Shown: one piece after another, positions 10,078 through 21,508 of the stretch | Layout of the letters: every line of letters begins with the position of its first letter | Position numbering within the stretch: position 1 is the stretch's first letter | Source: Chaetoceros tenuissimus | Taxonomy: Eukaryota; Bacillariophyta; Thalassiosirophyceae; Chaetocerotales; Chaetocerotaceae | Assembly: GCA_021927905.1 (NCBI GenBank) | Contig: BLLK01000062.1 | Coordinates: 2,356,001 to 2,420,000, forward strand | Direction: 5' to 3' | Length of the DNA stretch: 64,000 nt | The notes under the pieces: model-generated | The model's database searches: none | The model's input: the letters and a program-made list of their open reading frames with translations, nothing else | What the model was told of the DNA's origin: nothing | Program-made: the position numbers and the translations under genes

Positions 10078-10621
10078 TTTAATTTTTGTTTAGATAAGAA
10101 TCTTGTAAGAGATAGATGAATGGGCGTGATGTCTTATCAATGGTAATGGAAGCGTTATTACTTTCCAAGAAGCACACAGAAAAGATTTTGTGGTTGCTAG
10201 CAATTTTACGTCGTGTAGCCACAAAAATCCTAATCATACCATTTAAGTACGTACGAACAATGATTTCAACCCCTTTCTCTTAGGGGGTCAATTTTGAAAA
10301 CTTTCAAAGGATCTGACATACTTAGTAGAGTGACCCTACTTCTGTTTGAAAAGCTTGAAACTCAAAATTTCTGTTTCATTTTTGTTGTTGTATTAGTGCA
10401 TAGAAGAATCATAATCTCCTGTGGTCTCCCTAACATAAAACATCGCATGAGCCAGTAAGAGTAAAATATAACTTTGGTCTGTAGAGTTGGAGCGCGTTTT
10501 GTGGTTCATGATTTGTATTGAATGCATGAAAAGAGCAAGTTGAAGCCTACGTACTCATATGTACCCTCATTTTTGTTTAAAAGAGCAAGCAAACTTCGTA
10601 TTTTAAGTTACTGTAAAAAAT
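10078..10621. other. Divergent promoter region, MetRS / unknown gene
   Basis: A 544-bp spacer with a GTACGTAC palindrome at about 10248-10255 and a CCCCTTT...AGGGGG inverted pair near 10268-10287. No coding evidence. Confidence 0.4.
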
Positions 10622-12654
10622 ATGGAGAATACACGAGCTACGAATAATGATTGCCAAAAGAATAAAGTCGCACCTTTTGCGTTTCGTAGAAAGCGCCGAA
10701 GACTTGCATCTCGAAATACGTCAATTCAAAGTAATGATGATGGAAATGTCACCAATCTTAATCATACCCCACGACGCAAAATAGAGAGTGATGAGTTTGA
10801 CTTTGAAGCAAGCTTGTGTTCGTCACCATCAAGTATTAATGTTGGTATCAAGAATACCGATCCGGAAAGACTTAAATCTCCACAAAAATTGAAACTCTCA
10901 CGAAGAAGGATACAAAATAGTCAATGTCTTTTGGATAGATTGTATATAAGAAGTATTTCTAGAATAAAGGATCCATGTATGCTATGTAAGCATAGACAGG
11001 AGAAAGATTTCAGGGCTGAATGGTTTCCGGAATATAATAGATTTCTTCCATTTCGATGTCTCATGACGTCTCCTAATGACGCCATTCTTGCTCTTGATAG
11101 AAGTGGATCTTTTGCAATTGCCATTGGTGATGGCAGGCGCTTTTTAATGAATTCAATCGAAGCCGAGTCACAATCTAGTAGTCACAGTGCCTTAGACCCA
11201 TGTATATCATTTCGTCTTTATGGTAAGTTGCAGAATTTTATTATGATTGGCATTGCCTGTAAATATACTAATAAGGTACTCTATAAGCTATCCCTTCCAA
11301 TGCTGGCTTGGAACAAAGTTATTTAAGAAACGGTAGGAGCGGACAAAGAAGTGCTTCCACTCATATAATATCAATCCCATTGCTGATGCAACAACAAGAT
11401 GATGAAAACGATGAAGGACGTGTGATCAATTGTGCTACTACCCCAGTACAATTATTACTCTCAGATGATTTTTCTTTGGGTGTTGCACTATTGCATCATG
11501 CAGTGGTAAGAAATAAAGAAGCAGAATGATTTTAGATTTTGATAATACAATTCACTATTATTTTTTCTATTTAGAGGGAGGATGATGGTTATGATGGAAC
11601 TCTATGCATTTTCCCAATTCTTCATAAAAACTGCGCAAGAATACCCAAAGTAGTGAAAAGTTACAGGCTTCCTCATTCCATTTTACATGGAGTCCATTCT
11701 CACACACTTCGACATCTTTTGTGGCGGACTAAAAGTATACCATTGTGTCACACGGATCCATGTAATAATAAGTGGGACAAAATACTTCATTGTGGTGATA
11801 ATGGATACATATTTTTGAATGACGAAGCGGATGGCTTCCGCATCTTTTGGATCCACTATTCATCTATAAATGAATTTGAAGTGTCCTTGATGGATGCAGA
11901 TTATATTGGTCAAAAGAACAAACCAAAGCGAGACGATATTATCACTCGAAACCATGTTTCGGCTGAGGTGTTTTATTCAGAATCAAGAACGGGCAATCCT
12001 GTCCACAATAATAATCATTCATGTGATGACTCTTCATTTGATATTCTTTCTGAGGCGTATCTTCACATGGACGCATTGCTCAGTGAGATAATTCAAAAGA
12101 GGAAGAAAACAATTCTCAAAGATAGAACAATGACTATGCTTCCAGACTACTATTATAATCTCATCTCAATGGTCAATGATCGAACGATGAGTCTTGTCAT
12201 TGTTTTTGAAAATCCTGTGTATGAACATATTTCCTCAGAACGATCTTCGTTTGGAGTTTTTATATTCTTGGACCTGATCGATCAAAGTTATTCTGAAAAG
12301 ATATGGCTGCAAAAGAAGGATTCAAAGGATCTTCAGCATTGGTGCAACGAGTTGGCATTGAACGAGCAGATGAAGAAAATGCATGTAGGGCCATTTTGTA
12401 CGCAAACAGACAAATCTTTTTATGGATTTCATTCTGGTATAAGATTTCATGAGCGCAACGAAGAAGCAAAGTGCAGTATTCACAAGTGGGAAGCGTTTAA
12501 TAAACGCAAAAAAGTGCAACCACCTGATGTAATATCAATATCATCGCTATATCCCCATTGCGATCTTGTGACAAACGATGCGGTTATCAAAGCATCGCCT
12601 GTCAAATCAATTGATGCAAGAGACTTCCCTGTAAAATTAGTTTATAACCCGTAG
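10622..12654 (+). CDS. Unrecognised 632-residue protein, three exons
   Basis: Exons read as 10622-11222, 11288-11505 and 11575-12654. Both introns (65 and 69 nt) have GTAAG donors and AG acceptors; the first contains a TACTAAT branch-like site. Phases join cleanly, giving 632 residues. The N-terminus is basic (FRRKRRRLASR, a likely nuclear signal), with a short CMLC pair in the middle. Later segments such as CLMTSPNDAILALDRSGSFAIAIGDG and KILHCGDNGYIFLNDE have the rhythm of beta-propeller blades, but I cannot place it in a WD40 or DET1-like family with confidence. The 3' end overlaps the convergent neighbour by 13 bp. Confidence 0.75.
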
Positions 12655-13625
12655 TTACTTCTCAAATCTGATAATCTTTTCAAGACTTTCTCTTCTCTTG
12701 CTTTGAGATCACAAACTCTATTCTCGTATGACATTAGTCGTTCTACTACTTGCCTTTCATCTAATCTATGAATTTGCCTCTTTTTAAATGAAACTACATT
12801 TCCCTGAGTGGTCATCTCTTCGTAAGCTCTTGCAAGCTTCTTTACAGGTAGTGACGAAGAATCATCATCTTTCGATTCATTTTGAACTTCTCTTCGAACT
12901 ACAAACCCATCTCCATCAGGATGCCGAATCATATTGTTCGTCACCACACTATTCCTTGGCAAAGATTCTGTTTTTGCAACAAATGTTTCGAAAATATGAG
13001 CCATTTCAGATGTTTTGTACGGTGTCTCATTAGCATTCTTTGTCTCTAAATATTTGTTTAATGCCGGTGTACCACTACATTTACCCAATCCAAGTCTATC
13101 CCATCGATTGCAAAGTTGATCTGATCTCAAGAGAATTTCGCTCATATCGTTCAATGTTAGTACTACCGGTTGGGGAGTAGCTTGGCTCTTTTGTGAATAG
13201 TAGGTTTTCTTCGCAATCTTGGGTTTACTAGTAAATGTGGAGTACGTTGTGTGGAAACTTCGAAGTCTAGATGGTTTTGTGGTTGGTTTGGCTGTGTATA
13301 TTTGTGGAAGGAGATCTTGACCTTCTTCACTTCTTTTTGCATCTGATTTCGTGATCTTTGGTCTATGTAAAATAGACAAGGGCATTATTGGAGGTGATAA
13401 TGCTACATCATCATCATTGAAATCAAGTTCTGGTTGTGAAGGGGAGTTTGTGTCATCTTCGGTGTCTTCTTTTACCGTTGCTGGCGATGAAATCTCCTCC
13501 TGCTTGGGTTCAGATGATGCGTCTCTCTGTGCATCTTTCTTTTGGTCATCTGGGCTATTTTCATTCGTTGTATTATTTTCTATTATAGGAACATCAAATT
13601 CCTTCTTGATTGTGTCGTCGTTCAT
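12642..13625 (-). CDS. Hypothetical 327-residue protein
   Basis: A single-exon frame from an ATG at 13625. The first third is acidic, Ser/Pro/Gln-rich and probably disordered. The middle contains the compact segment ILLRSDQLCNRWDRLGLGKC. The end is a predicted coiled coil (ERLMSYENRVCDLKAREEKV). I recognise no family; a structural or scaffold role is possible but unsupported. Its stop codon lies inside the last codons of the convergent upstream gene. Confidence 0.7.
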   Translation of the reverse strand: MNDDTIKKEFDVPIIENNTTNENSPDDQKKDAQRDASSEPKQEEISSPATVKEDTEDDTNSPSQPELDFNDDDVALSPPIMPLSILHRPKITKSDAKRSEEGQDLLPQIYTAKPTTKPSRLRSFHTTYSTFTSKPKIAKKTYYSQKSQATPQPVVLTLNDMSEILLRSDQLCNRWDRLGLGKCSGTPALNKYLETKNANETPYKTSEMAHIFETFVAKTESLPRNSVVTNNMIRHPDGDGFVVRREVQNESKDDDSSSLPVKKLARAYEEMTTQGNVVSFKKRQIHRLDERQVVERLMSYENRVCDLKAREEKVLKRLSDLRSNYGL

Positions 13626-14168
13626 AATGTTTAGGAAGATGAGTATGTCAAATGTGCGTAGTTCCTGGTCCTGTGATATATGCAGTGAATAGGAGGAGCG
13701 AATTAAGAGGTTTTGCTGTCGACGTTCCGATTATGAGAAATTCTTCCTCTCCAAAACTCAATGATGGGTCAAAGCAAACCAAGATGAAGTTCGTAGCAAG
13801 GGCAAAGATGAGATTGTGACTTTGTCTTTTCCTATTCTAATACTGTCATCTAATGAACATATTTCCATTCAATTGAAACTGTACAGGTAAAAAAGCAAGA
13901 GAATACAAAACCTCTCTGAAGCGATGTTGCGATAACGGTTACTTAACTTCTTTAAACTTATTCATTTTTAGGCTTAAGAGCATTTGACTCGCGTATATCA
14001 TCCCACAGGTTAGTTACGCAAAAAAATGGATATCGAAGTGTCTAAACATCCATTTTTAACTCCATTCAGATGAAATAGTATTAGACTAGTTCCACTAAAT
14101 GTATTGCGAAATGAAGTAATACGGTTGCATGAATAGTAAATAGTAGTAGTTCACATTCATATTTATGT

Positions 14169-14205
<37 letters not shown>

Positions 14206-14753
14206 TGTATAGCTGTATTGTAGAGATTTTAGAATACATCTGGCATACTTATTAGAATACATTTTAAGTAGGCAAATGCAAAAGAAACTTTCATCTGACA
14301 CGCATCTTTATTAAAGAAAATAGGTTGACTGTACAATATAAAATACATCTCAAGTTCTTCTTGACTTGATTGACTAATATCTTGCAACAAACCTTCTTGC
14401 CAATCCAATCAGGAAATATCATTGGTCATCATGAAAAGGTTGTGTGTACCGAGTAAATACAAACGCGCTTATCTTACAGTCAATTGATAGAGAGTCGTAG
14501 CATTGTATGATAGGAAGATGGGCGCGCGAAATAATGGATGCTTTTGAAACGCAAGAGGTAACATCAATAGTAGTGTCATTGGGATAATATTGAAAGTTGC
14601 AAATCGACTTGAAAGGATGGGATTTTATACATCATATTCATCTCTTTGAAACAAATTTCCATCCATTTCTTTTTCCAATAAAAAGAACTAGACTATGATT
14701 GATTGATCAAAACAAAAACGACCATGCAGAATTGCAGTCAAAATCAATAAATT
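13626..14753. other. Long intergenic region with GA microsatellite
   Basis: A 1.1-kb stretch upstream of the 327-residue gene and downstream of the tRNA. Apart from the microsatellite at about 14172-14199 and A/T-rich DNA, I find no persuasive ORF on either strand. Confidence 0.5.
14172..14199. repeat. (GA)n dinucleotide microsatellite
   Basis: About 14 perfect GA units in an intergenic stretch. Such repeats vary in length between strains. Confidence 0.9.
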
Positions 14754-14826
14754 CACCGAATGTGGGGATCGAACCCACGACCACACGATTAAGAGTCGTG
14801 CGCTCTACCGACTGAGCTAATTCGGC
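14754..14826 (-). tRNA. tRNA-Lys (anticodon CTT)
   Basis: Read on the minus strand, the 73-nt gene folds as a cloverleaf. The acceptor GCCGAAT pairs with ATTCGGT (the first pair is G-T). The D-arm contains TAGCTCAGTCGGTAGAGC. The anticodon loop CTCTTAA carries CTT. The T-arm is GTGGGTTCGATCCCCAC, which also holds the B-box promoter (GGTTCGATCCC). There is no intron. The 3' CCA is not encoded, as expected for a nuclear tRNA. Confidence 0.93.
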
Positions 14827-15465
14827 TTCCTGTAGTCCCCTGAGCGAGTAGACAATAAAAACAGTTATAAGTCTGAGAAGCCTACTGTTGGATCATCCAT
14901 GGCTTGGTACTACTGCACTACGTATGTTACTGCTACGATGCCTATGCCATTTTAGGTTCCATTGCTTCTTCTCTCAATTTCCTTTCTATTGCAGGCGTTA
15001 TCAAGATTTTTTCGTGGAAGACAGTCCTCCCTTCCTTCTTTCCAGAGGAATATCTGAAGAGCATATGTTTTCGATCCACTTTATTCCAATTGTTGATACT
15101 CACTCATCTGGCAATGTTCTCGTCAGACTAATTTTTACATTCCAGTCCCATGTTTGAGTTTTTTAAATCAGTGATAATTAGTGTTAAATTTATCAGAATT
15201 TGATTGGTACAGAGCAAAGGCTTCTCGATATCCCTTTCTTTTTCAAAGAGTACAAGAAGAAACATCGGCTTGATCAATCGTTTTGAAGCTCTACGGCATC
15301 AAGATACCACATCCAAACCGAACACAAAGAGTTCTCCTCTTGCTCTGTGCTTCTTGGGGACATTGCGTGACAAGAACGATTACCAACTCTATTATTTGAT
15401 ATACTCTCTATCCATCGGCAGCGATTCATCTCTTATCTCTTACTTTTAGCAAACATAATTCTGCA
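14827..15465. other. Spacer tRNA-Lys / HMG-box gene
   Basis: A 639-bp stretch. Short open frames exist here (for example 14888-15157 and 15204-15449) but have no recognisable domain and look like chance or 5' UTR. Confidence 0.4.
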
Positions 15466-16927
15466 ATGTGTAGAAAGAAGAAGTCCAAGTGCACCAGCAT
15501 CACTTCTGATGTCAAGAAGAGGCGAAGATCGCTTAAGAAAGCCCCTGGCGCACCTAAACGCTTCAAGAGTAGCTATATACATTTCTTCACATCTGTGAGA
15601 GGGGAAATTGCTAAAGAACTTGATTCGTCAGCTGGTGTAAGTGTAAAGAATTTGAATGATGTGATGTTTATATTCCAAGACTAACTGGTGTCATCTCTGA
15701 TAGATTCCTGGAATAAGTAAAGAAGCCTCTCTTAGATGGAAAAGGCTTACCCCCTCGGAAAGGAAAAAATGGGATGACAAAGCAAAAGCTGACAAGGAAC
15801 GATTTGAGAGAGAGAAAGCTGCCTACAAAGGGCCATGGGAAGTCCCAAACAAGAGAAGAAAGAAGGATAGTCGAGCTCCAAAGAGATCCATGTCGGCCTT
15901 CTTACTTTTCTGCAAGGATCACAGGCAAGAAGTGAAAAAAGACCTTCCAAAAATATCAAGTCAAGAGGTTTCTATTGAGTTAGGCAAGAGATGGGGGGAC
16001 TTGAGTGAGAAAGACAAGAAACCCTATAAAGATCGAGAAGAGATTGCACGAGCAAAGTATAATAAGGATATTGCCGCATGGAGGAAAAACGTAAAACGTG
16101 AAGTAACTCCATCACAAGATGTAGAAACAGATGAAGATGATCTGGAAACAACAGAGAAATGTAAAGACGAGGAAGAAACAAAAGAAGTACCAATAGCTGA
16201 TCCAGAAACAGAAGAAGAAGCTTGTCCTGAGGAAGATTTGCTATCCCTCACAAGGTCGACAAGTAGTTCGGAATATAATAGTACAATTGATGAGAGTTTT
16301 GATAGTGATGACCATCAAAACGATACGTTGCTTGATGATGAGTTGATGGACCTTGAAAATTTATTCGGTGATTTGGATAATATTGATGATACACTTGCAC
16401 TGACATCGTCTATTTTGCAGCCACGAAGCGTCGAGAAAAGTGATGAAACGGCTAAGCCAGCATTTACTCTTCGTCCAAGACCAGCAGCTACAATTGAAGA
16501 TAAAGGGGGCAAGCAACATTATGAAGGAATACAAGGTCAGCATTCTGACTTCAACCCTCATAAAAATCGTCACCCTCCAATGTCGCCTTACTACAACAGC
16601 AGGCACTTGCATACCTCCCCTTATCCTCCTCAAAGTCCTTACCCTCCACGCAGTCCCTACCCCCACAATGTTCCAAGTTTTCATTACCCTAGGTCTCCTT
16701 ATCAGTCACACTATCATGCGCCGTACTATCCTCCTCCTCCGTTCCCTATACAAGTTCGTAGTAATATTGCTCTTTCGAGTAATACCACATTATTGAGTCC
16801 TAGAAACACCACACCAGTCCACTGCCATGGTAAAAGGATTCAATCTACTAAGGAGAGAAGTGCTTCAAAAGACAGCATTGTTAGTCCACGCTCCGTGGAT
16901 GAAGTGCCTTCTATGCCAGTTCTTTGA
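15466..16927 (+). CDS. Protein with two HMG boxes and a Pro/Tyr-rich tail
   Basis: Exons 15466-15636 and 15704-16927, joined across a 67-nt intron (GTAAGT donor, GACTAACT branch-like site, ATAG acceptor), give about 464 residues. A basic leader precedes HMG box 1 (about 27-98: GAPKRFKSSYIHFFTSVRGE ... RWKRLTPSERKKWDDKAKAD). The intron falls inside this box. HMG box 2 (about 114-185) has SAFLLFCKDHR and KRWGDLSEKDKKPYKD. An acidic Glu/Asp-rich region follows, then a low-complexity tail with repeats of SPYPP/SPYP type. HMG boxes bind and bend DNA in chromatin. The tail could mediate condensation or transactivation; that is inference. Confidence 0.9.
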
Positions 16928-17086
16928 AGAGACACTGTTCACTTTCGAATGACGAACATTACTTTATGCATTTATGATTGAATATGCTTGATATTTTTTA
17001 GCCTGAAATAAAAAGATTGAAAGATGATGGGAAAATAAATATCAGTACATGTTGTTTATATTTATATATTTATGATAATACTAAAA

Positions 17087-19656
17087 TTATTTATACTTCA
17101 TCAATTCACTATGTTTTGCGTTGATCAATTGCATTAACTGCAGTTGTCTCTTTTTAGTCAGCTGTCCTTGCATTAGAAGATCTTGAAGCGATAAGTGGAT
17201 AGAGTCACAACCCTTGGTAGGGAATGGAGGAGAACAGAAATCTAGAATGACCAAATATTGATGCATTAGAAGAACGAATTCCCCTAGTTCATTCGCTGAT
17301 AAGATCATTGTATTTGAATCAATTGATTTAGGCTCTTCAAAATCGTTTCCATGATTGGCCAAGAGTAGACACCGTTCCATACTTCGTAGTAAATCTGCCA
17401 TCTCAGACTTGGCATTTGAAAGGCCGACGAAATCTCTACTTCGTAAACTGTATAATGTTCTGAAAAAAAGTCTCGTCCCAAAGTTCACAAGCAGAAATGC
17501 TGGTATCGCAGCTAGTAATTGGACATTCAGTCTATTGCTATCCATCAAATCATCAATTGATCCCATAGCCTGTAGTAATCCAGTCTTTAACTGCTGTACT
17601 TGAATAAGCAACAAGCGAACCATTCCTCCACGAAATAAATTTTTGATTGCGCCTTGTGCAAGTTCCTTCTCATACATCCTTGATGCTTCAGCCAACGCCT
17701 CTGGTCTTCCTTCTTTAGTTCCATCTTTATCACAAGGTCATCAGTTGAAGTGAAAATATAGACATTATCAAAAATTGAAGAAGAAAACTTACCTCCAATT
17801 CCGAGATCTTTTAGCATATTATCAAGACTAGTCTCTTCATTAGTTAGAGCATAAGGATCCAATAGTCGTGGCCTGACATTCAACAGATCAAGGACGATAT
17901 CTTTTAATGGGTTCCAGAAGCGAAACTCGATTACACCCCAGATAGCATCACGAGTTTTGATTGAGATATCCAATATTTCATCCCAGTATGGCAAATACAC
18001 AGTTTTGTGGATGAAGAATGCTGCACCCACTACGCATAAAGAGGACGGGATTCCAAAAGTGCGTTTGTCTATTTTTTTCCATAGATGTTTGACGTCCAAT
18101 GCAACTGGTAAAAACTTTTGCTCACGCATCAATCTTGCCTTGGACAAATTTTCAGAAAGTGACAGTGCACAGTACCATCCATCAATATCAACGTTTTTGT
18201 ATGATGCCCAATCCCTTAGCTTTTTCAAATCTTGTCCCACGGTTGTATTTCGATCGTCGATCTTATCTGTTGCTTTAAATACAGACGTGATAGTCTCAGT
18301 GATTAATTCATTGATTAATGCCCTAGTCTTTGTTGTCCATAAATGGCTTTCAATTGAATAATTCACCATGCTATTATCCCCTTGTTGCAAAGCTAACTTT
18401 GCACCGTTTGCATCGAATAAGCAATGGTTCTTATCTTCAGCTTTATCACATGTTGCTGATGAAGCTGTCAAGAGAATGGTTTCACTTAACTCTGCTGGTC
18501 TATTCAATAACAACATTTGTACTTCCCCTAAACGCTCCATTTCCCGTTTCAATGCTGCACTTGTAAGCTGTAAATTTCTGCGATCATCGTCTATACTCTT
18601 TCCCTTGATCAATTTCCTGTAGTAACGCTTCCATACCTTAGCAACACCATAATCATACCAACCCAATCTCCACTGTCTATACTTTTCTTTCTTACGCAAA
18701 CGAGCTGCCGATCGGATAAGTCTCTCTCTCAGCACGCGCAAAAGTGCGTCTAAAGTCCTGACTTCAGAAACTTTTGCACTCATCCAAAGCAAGTCGATGT
18801 CATAGTTTTCTTGCTTCTGCTTTCCTTCGGTGAAATAATTTCTGTCATTTTTTAAAGATTCGTAAGTATCGTACAGGCCCTTAAGCCTGCTCAGAGGCTC
18901 TAAAGTCTCTTCGATATAGTCTTCCTTTGCTAAACTCTGTGTAGCGACAACTTCCAATGCTTCCCTCGCTGCAGATGCATATTTTGATCTAGTCTCTGGA
19001 TCCAATAAATCTCTACTCCTTACATTAGTATCACCAGAATTTTTGTCATCGTCTTCTTTTGCAATAATTTGATCCTCAAGAGCGGCAATACATAACTCAG
19101 CTCTAACGACTTCAACACCCCCGAGACCTATACCAAGTCGCCTATCAGCTGAATCCAGGTCAAGAGATCTCCCCACTCTCTTCTTGCGTTTGTTTTTCAT
19201 CATCAAGCTCCTCTCTTGCTCATCGTCAATCAACAATGATTGCACAAATCGTTTATTGCGTCCAAATACAAAATTGAACATGACGAATATAGAAGCAATT
19301 CCAACAGGTGGCTTGTACATGATTATAGACTTCATTTGAGAAGCTAAGACTTCCCACCATGGTGGTAATGATGGTATTCCATTGAATGAGGCAGCTAAAT
19401 AATCGTCGTCATCAGCGATGGGCGAAGTTGCTTGAATCTTATGTCTTTTTCTATGGAAAGGGTTACGTGGCCTCGGTGCAGATTTAGGAAATTTACTGAA
19501 TTTATCAACAGGTATCTCAGATATTGGTGGTTGTGTTGGCGTATCAGTAGATGGCGGCGGGGGCTTTTGAAATAATTGCCATGATTGGGTGGTGGGCAAG
19601 AGGCATAGTAGTAGAGCCAATGATACATAATGAGAGAACATGGCTCCCATTTTCAT
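17087..19656 (-). CDS. NCA2/DGS1-family membrane protein with a signal-peptide-like N-terminus
   Basis: Two exons, 17793-19656 and 17087-17724, with a 68-nt intron (GTAAGT...AAAG), code for about 833 residues. The C-terminal half carries the NCA2 domain: WYDYGVAKVWKRYYR, FWNPLKDIVLDLLNVRPRLL, then across the splice GDGTKEGRPEALAEASRMYE, IKNLFRGGMVRLLLIQVQQLK and a hydrophobic LLAAIPAFLLVNFGTRLFFR segment. In yeast Nca2 affects mitochondrial ATP synthase expression, and plant DGS1 is a mitochondrial outer-membrane protein linked to lipid transport. Here the N-terminus (MFSHYVSLALLLCLLPTTQS, then W) looks like a secretory signal, so plastid or ER routing is possible. There are two start options, at 19656 or 19650. 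Confidence 0.8.
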
Positions 19657-20043
19657 CGTTACTTTTCGTTGTAGCTAAGAAAGGAAATCAAAGTTGTGTG
19701 AACCCCGAACGATCAGCTTCACACGTTACTGTAGAATGTTTTGGTTACAGTAGTATGAGTAGTATGTTTGAAAGAGGAAGAGGAAGGCGGTCTGATGAAA
19801 TATCTTTTGACACCCAGCCTGTCAAATTTTTGGCGCGCTCTGAGCCACTCAAATTCAATTTGCAAAAATGAAAAGATCTACGTACAGTATGATGGCAATA
19901 GATAGATATGAATGCTGTGGATACCAAATTGCCTTATCAACAACATTAGGTTGGAATAGAATAGTGACTTTCCAATTTCACAGTCCTGCTTTGTAAACGA
20001 CAGAAAAGATCTTTTTCCCAAGCAAGCGCATCCAAAACGGACA
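19657..20043. other. Divergent promoter NCA2-like / SEN54
   Basis: A 387-bp spacer holding an E2F-like site (see 19827-19838). No gene seen. Confidence 0.4.
19827..19838. promoter_or_regulatory. E2F/DP-like motif
   Basis: TTTTTGGCGCGC matches the E2F consensus TTTSGCGC. It lies about 170 bp upstream of the NCA2-like start and about 200 bp upstream of the SEN54 start. Motif match only; no expression evidence. Confidence 0.3.
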
Positions 20044-21099
20044 ATGCCAGTATCAACATGTGTCTTCTGCAAAGATTTAAACCTATTCAAAATAACAAAG
20101 AATAAAGGAAAGTCAGTCTCTTGCAGTGGTTATGGTGTATCCCATACTTCATTTCTAGAAGATGAAATAGCATCAACAAGTGCAGCAGAAGAAAAAACTG
20201 GAGGAAATGCGATGGATGAAGAAAAGAAAGTTGTGCCGAGGAAAAAGAGTGTAACTTGTGATTATCTTTTTATTGAAGAAGCTTTGTTTTTACATGAACG
20301 TGGATTACTGGAAGTTTACATAGAAGAAGATTTTGATCCAAAGAAAGAAGATGATAATGCACGATGTGTTGGGAAAGATCTTTCCATGAATGACAAAAAG
20401 CAACTGAAAATCATGAGTACAAGAGATCTTTACGATTTGATGCTGAATCAATTGAATATGCCTATAGGTGTCTACTTATCATATGCACATTTGAGAAATC
20501 AAGATTATATAGTTATTAGACACACCACCCGAAGAAGAGAACTTATTGAAGAAATGAATGTATTAGCAAAGGATGTAGATCAAAGAAAAATGGAAGTGGG
20601 TAGAAAGAGGAAATTGGATCAGATTGAAAGTTCGGACAATAAAGAAAGTACGAAAGATGAAGATTGTAGAAAAAATAAAGTAGCTTCCTCGGAAAAAGAA
20701 GACAAGAAAAGCGGCAAAGTATCACAAGTAGAAGATGAGTCTCCCAAATTGAAGCTTGCCAAGGTCAAGAAGTTATTCCGTGAGTTGTCTTGTAATGCGC
20801 CAATGCCTCAGATATGGAATAAAGATGTGGAAACTTCCATTTCATACGATGTTTACAATCCAGATTCTAGTTACAAAAAATCTCAACCTGGATTACCTTC
20901 GTTTTATGTTGCAATAACGCCCTTTAGTTTGCCATCTCCATCGTTTGCAACCATGAAAGCGCAGATTGAATACTGTAAAGGGATTCCATTGAAAGTGTGT
21001 ACAGTGGCGGATGGTGGTACCATAAACATGTTTGGTATGACAGATTTAAAAGTACCTTCTATCAATGAGGCGCAGGTTAAGCAAAGCTCGGATGTTTAG
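20044..21099 (+). CDS. SEN54: tRNA-splicing endonuclease subunit SEN54
   Basis: A 351-residue structural subunit of the tRNA intron endonuclease. The N-terminal domain is diagnostic: DYLFIEEALFLHERGLLEVY, then STRDLYDLMLNQLNMPIGVYLSYAHLR and DYIVIRHTTRR (Sen54 has EALYL.E.G...V and an S/F-x-x-Y-x-HLRRLGY motif). A Lys/Glu-rich linker covers about 180-240. The C-terminal domain (YDVYNPDSSYKKSQPGLPSF ... DGGTINMFGMTDLKVPS) matches the degenerate nuclease-like end of Sen54, which lacks catalytic residues by design. It would act with SEN2, SEN34 and SEN15. Single exon. Confidence 0.88.
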   Translation: MPVSTCVFCKDLNLFKITKNKGKSVSCSGYGVSHTSFLEDEIASTSAAEEKTGGNAMDEEKKVVPRKKSVTCDYLFIEEALFLHERGLLEVYIEEDFDPKKEDDNARCVGKDLSMNDKKQLKIMSTRDLYDLMLNQLNMPIGVYLSYAHLRNQDYIVIRHTTRRRELIEEMNVLAKDVDQRKMEVGRKRKLDQIESSDNKESTKDEDCRKNKVASSEKEDKKSGKVSQVEDESPKLKLAKVKKLFRELSCNAPMPQIWNKDVETSISYDVYNPDSSYKKSQPGLPSFYVAITPFSLPSPSFATMKAQIEYCKGIPLKVCTVADGGTINMFGMTDLKVPSINEAQVKQSSDV

Positions 21100-21508
21100 T
21101 CTTTCCCCTTGCTATACTTCCGAATTTACTAGCTGTTGTAAATCATCACCTGTCAAAGTCTCGATAACCTTTAAATGAGTAAAGGTAAAGAAAAAGATTG
21201 GAATCATTGTGATTGTGTAGCAATTTTCTGTTTTATTGAAATAAAGAAAGCTGCACAAAAATGACAGGATGCAATCGCAACTTGCCCTTCATCAATTACC
21301 GTACCTACAACGGTTTGATGACGTTATTTCGATTGCGGGACTGAACATCTACGTGCAGCTAACGCGCAAAAATGATTCCTCCTTCTTCTTGTCATTGTTG
21401 CTGCATGTGTAGATAAACAACGAACACGATTGTTCTTTACATATGAATTAACACTTTCATTGTTGGAAATCGCCGTTCAGTTTTGTAAATCAGCAGATTC
21501 TCTTGAAA
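21100..21508. other. Spacer SEN54 / CaMKII-hub gene
   Basis: About 410 bp with a GCGCAAAA stretch near 21364 and no ORF of interest. Confidence 0.4.

Noticed and set aside
10622-12654. DET1 homology for the three-exon unknown gene
   Set aside because: A short RRIQN-type match near residue 100 is shared, but downstream DET1 blocks are missing.
14888-15449. Small + strand frames upstream of the HMG-box gene
   Set aside because: No domain and no splice link to the HMG exons that keeps a frame; likely UTR or noise.
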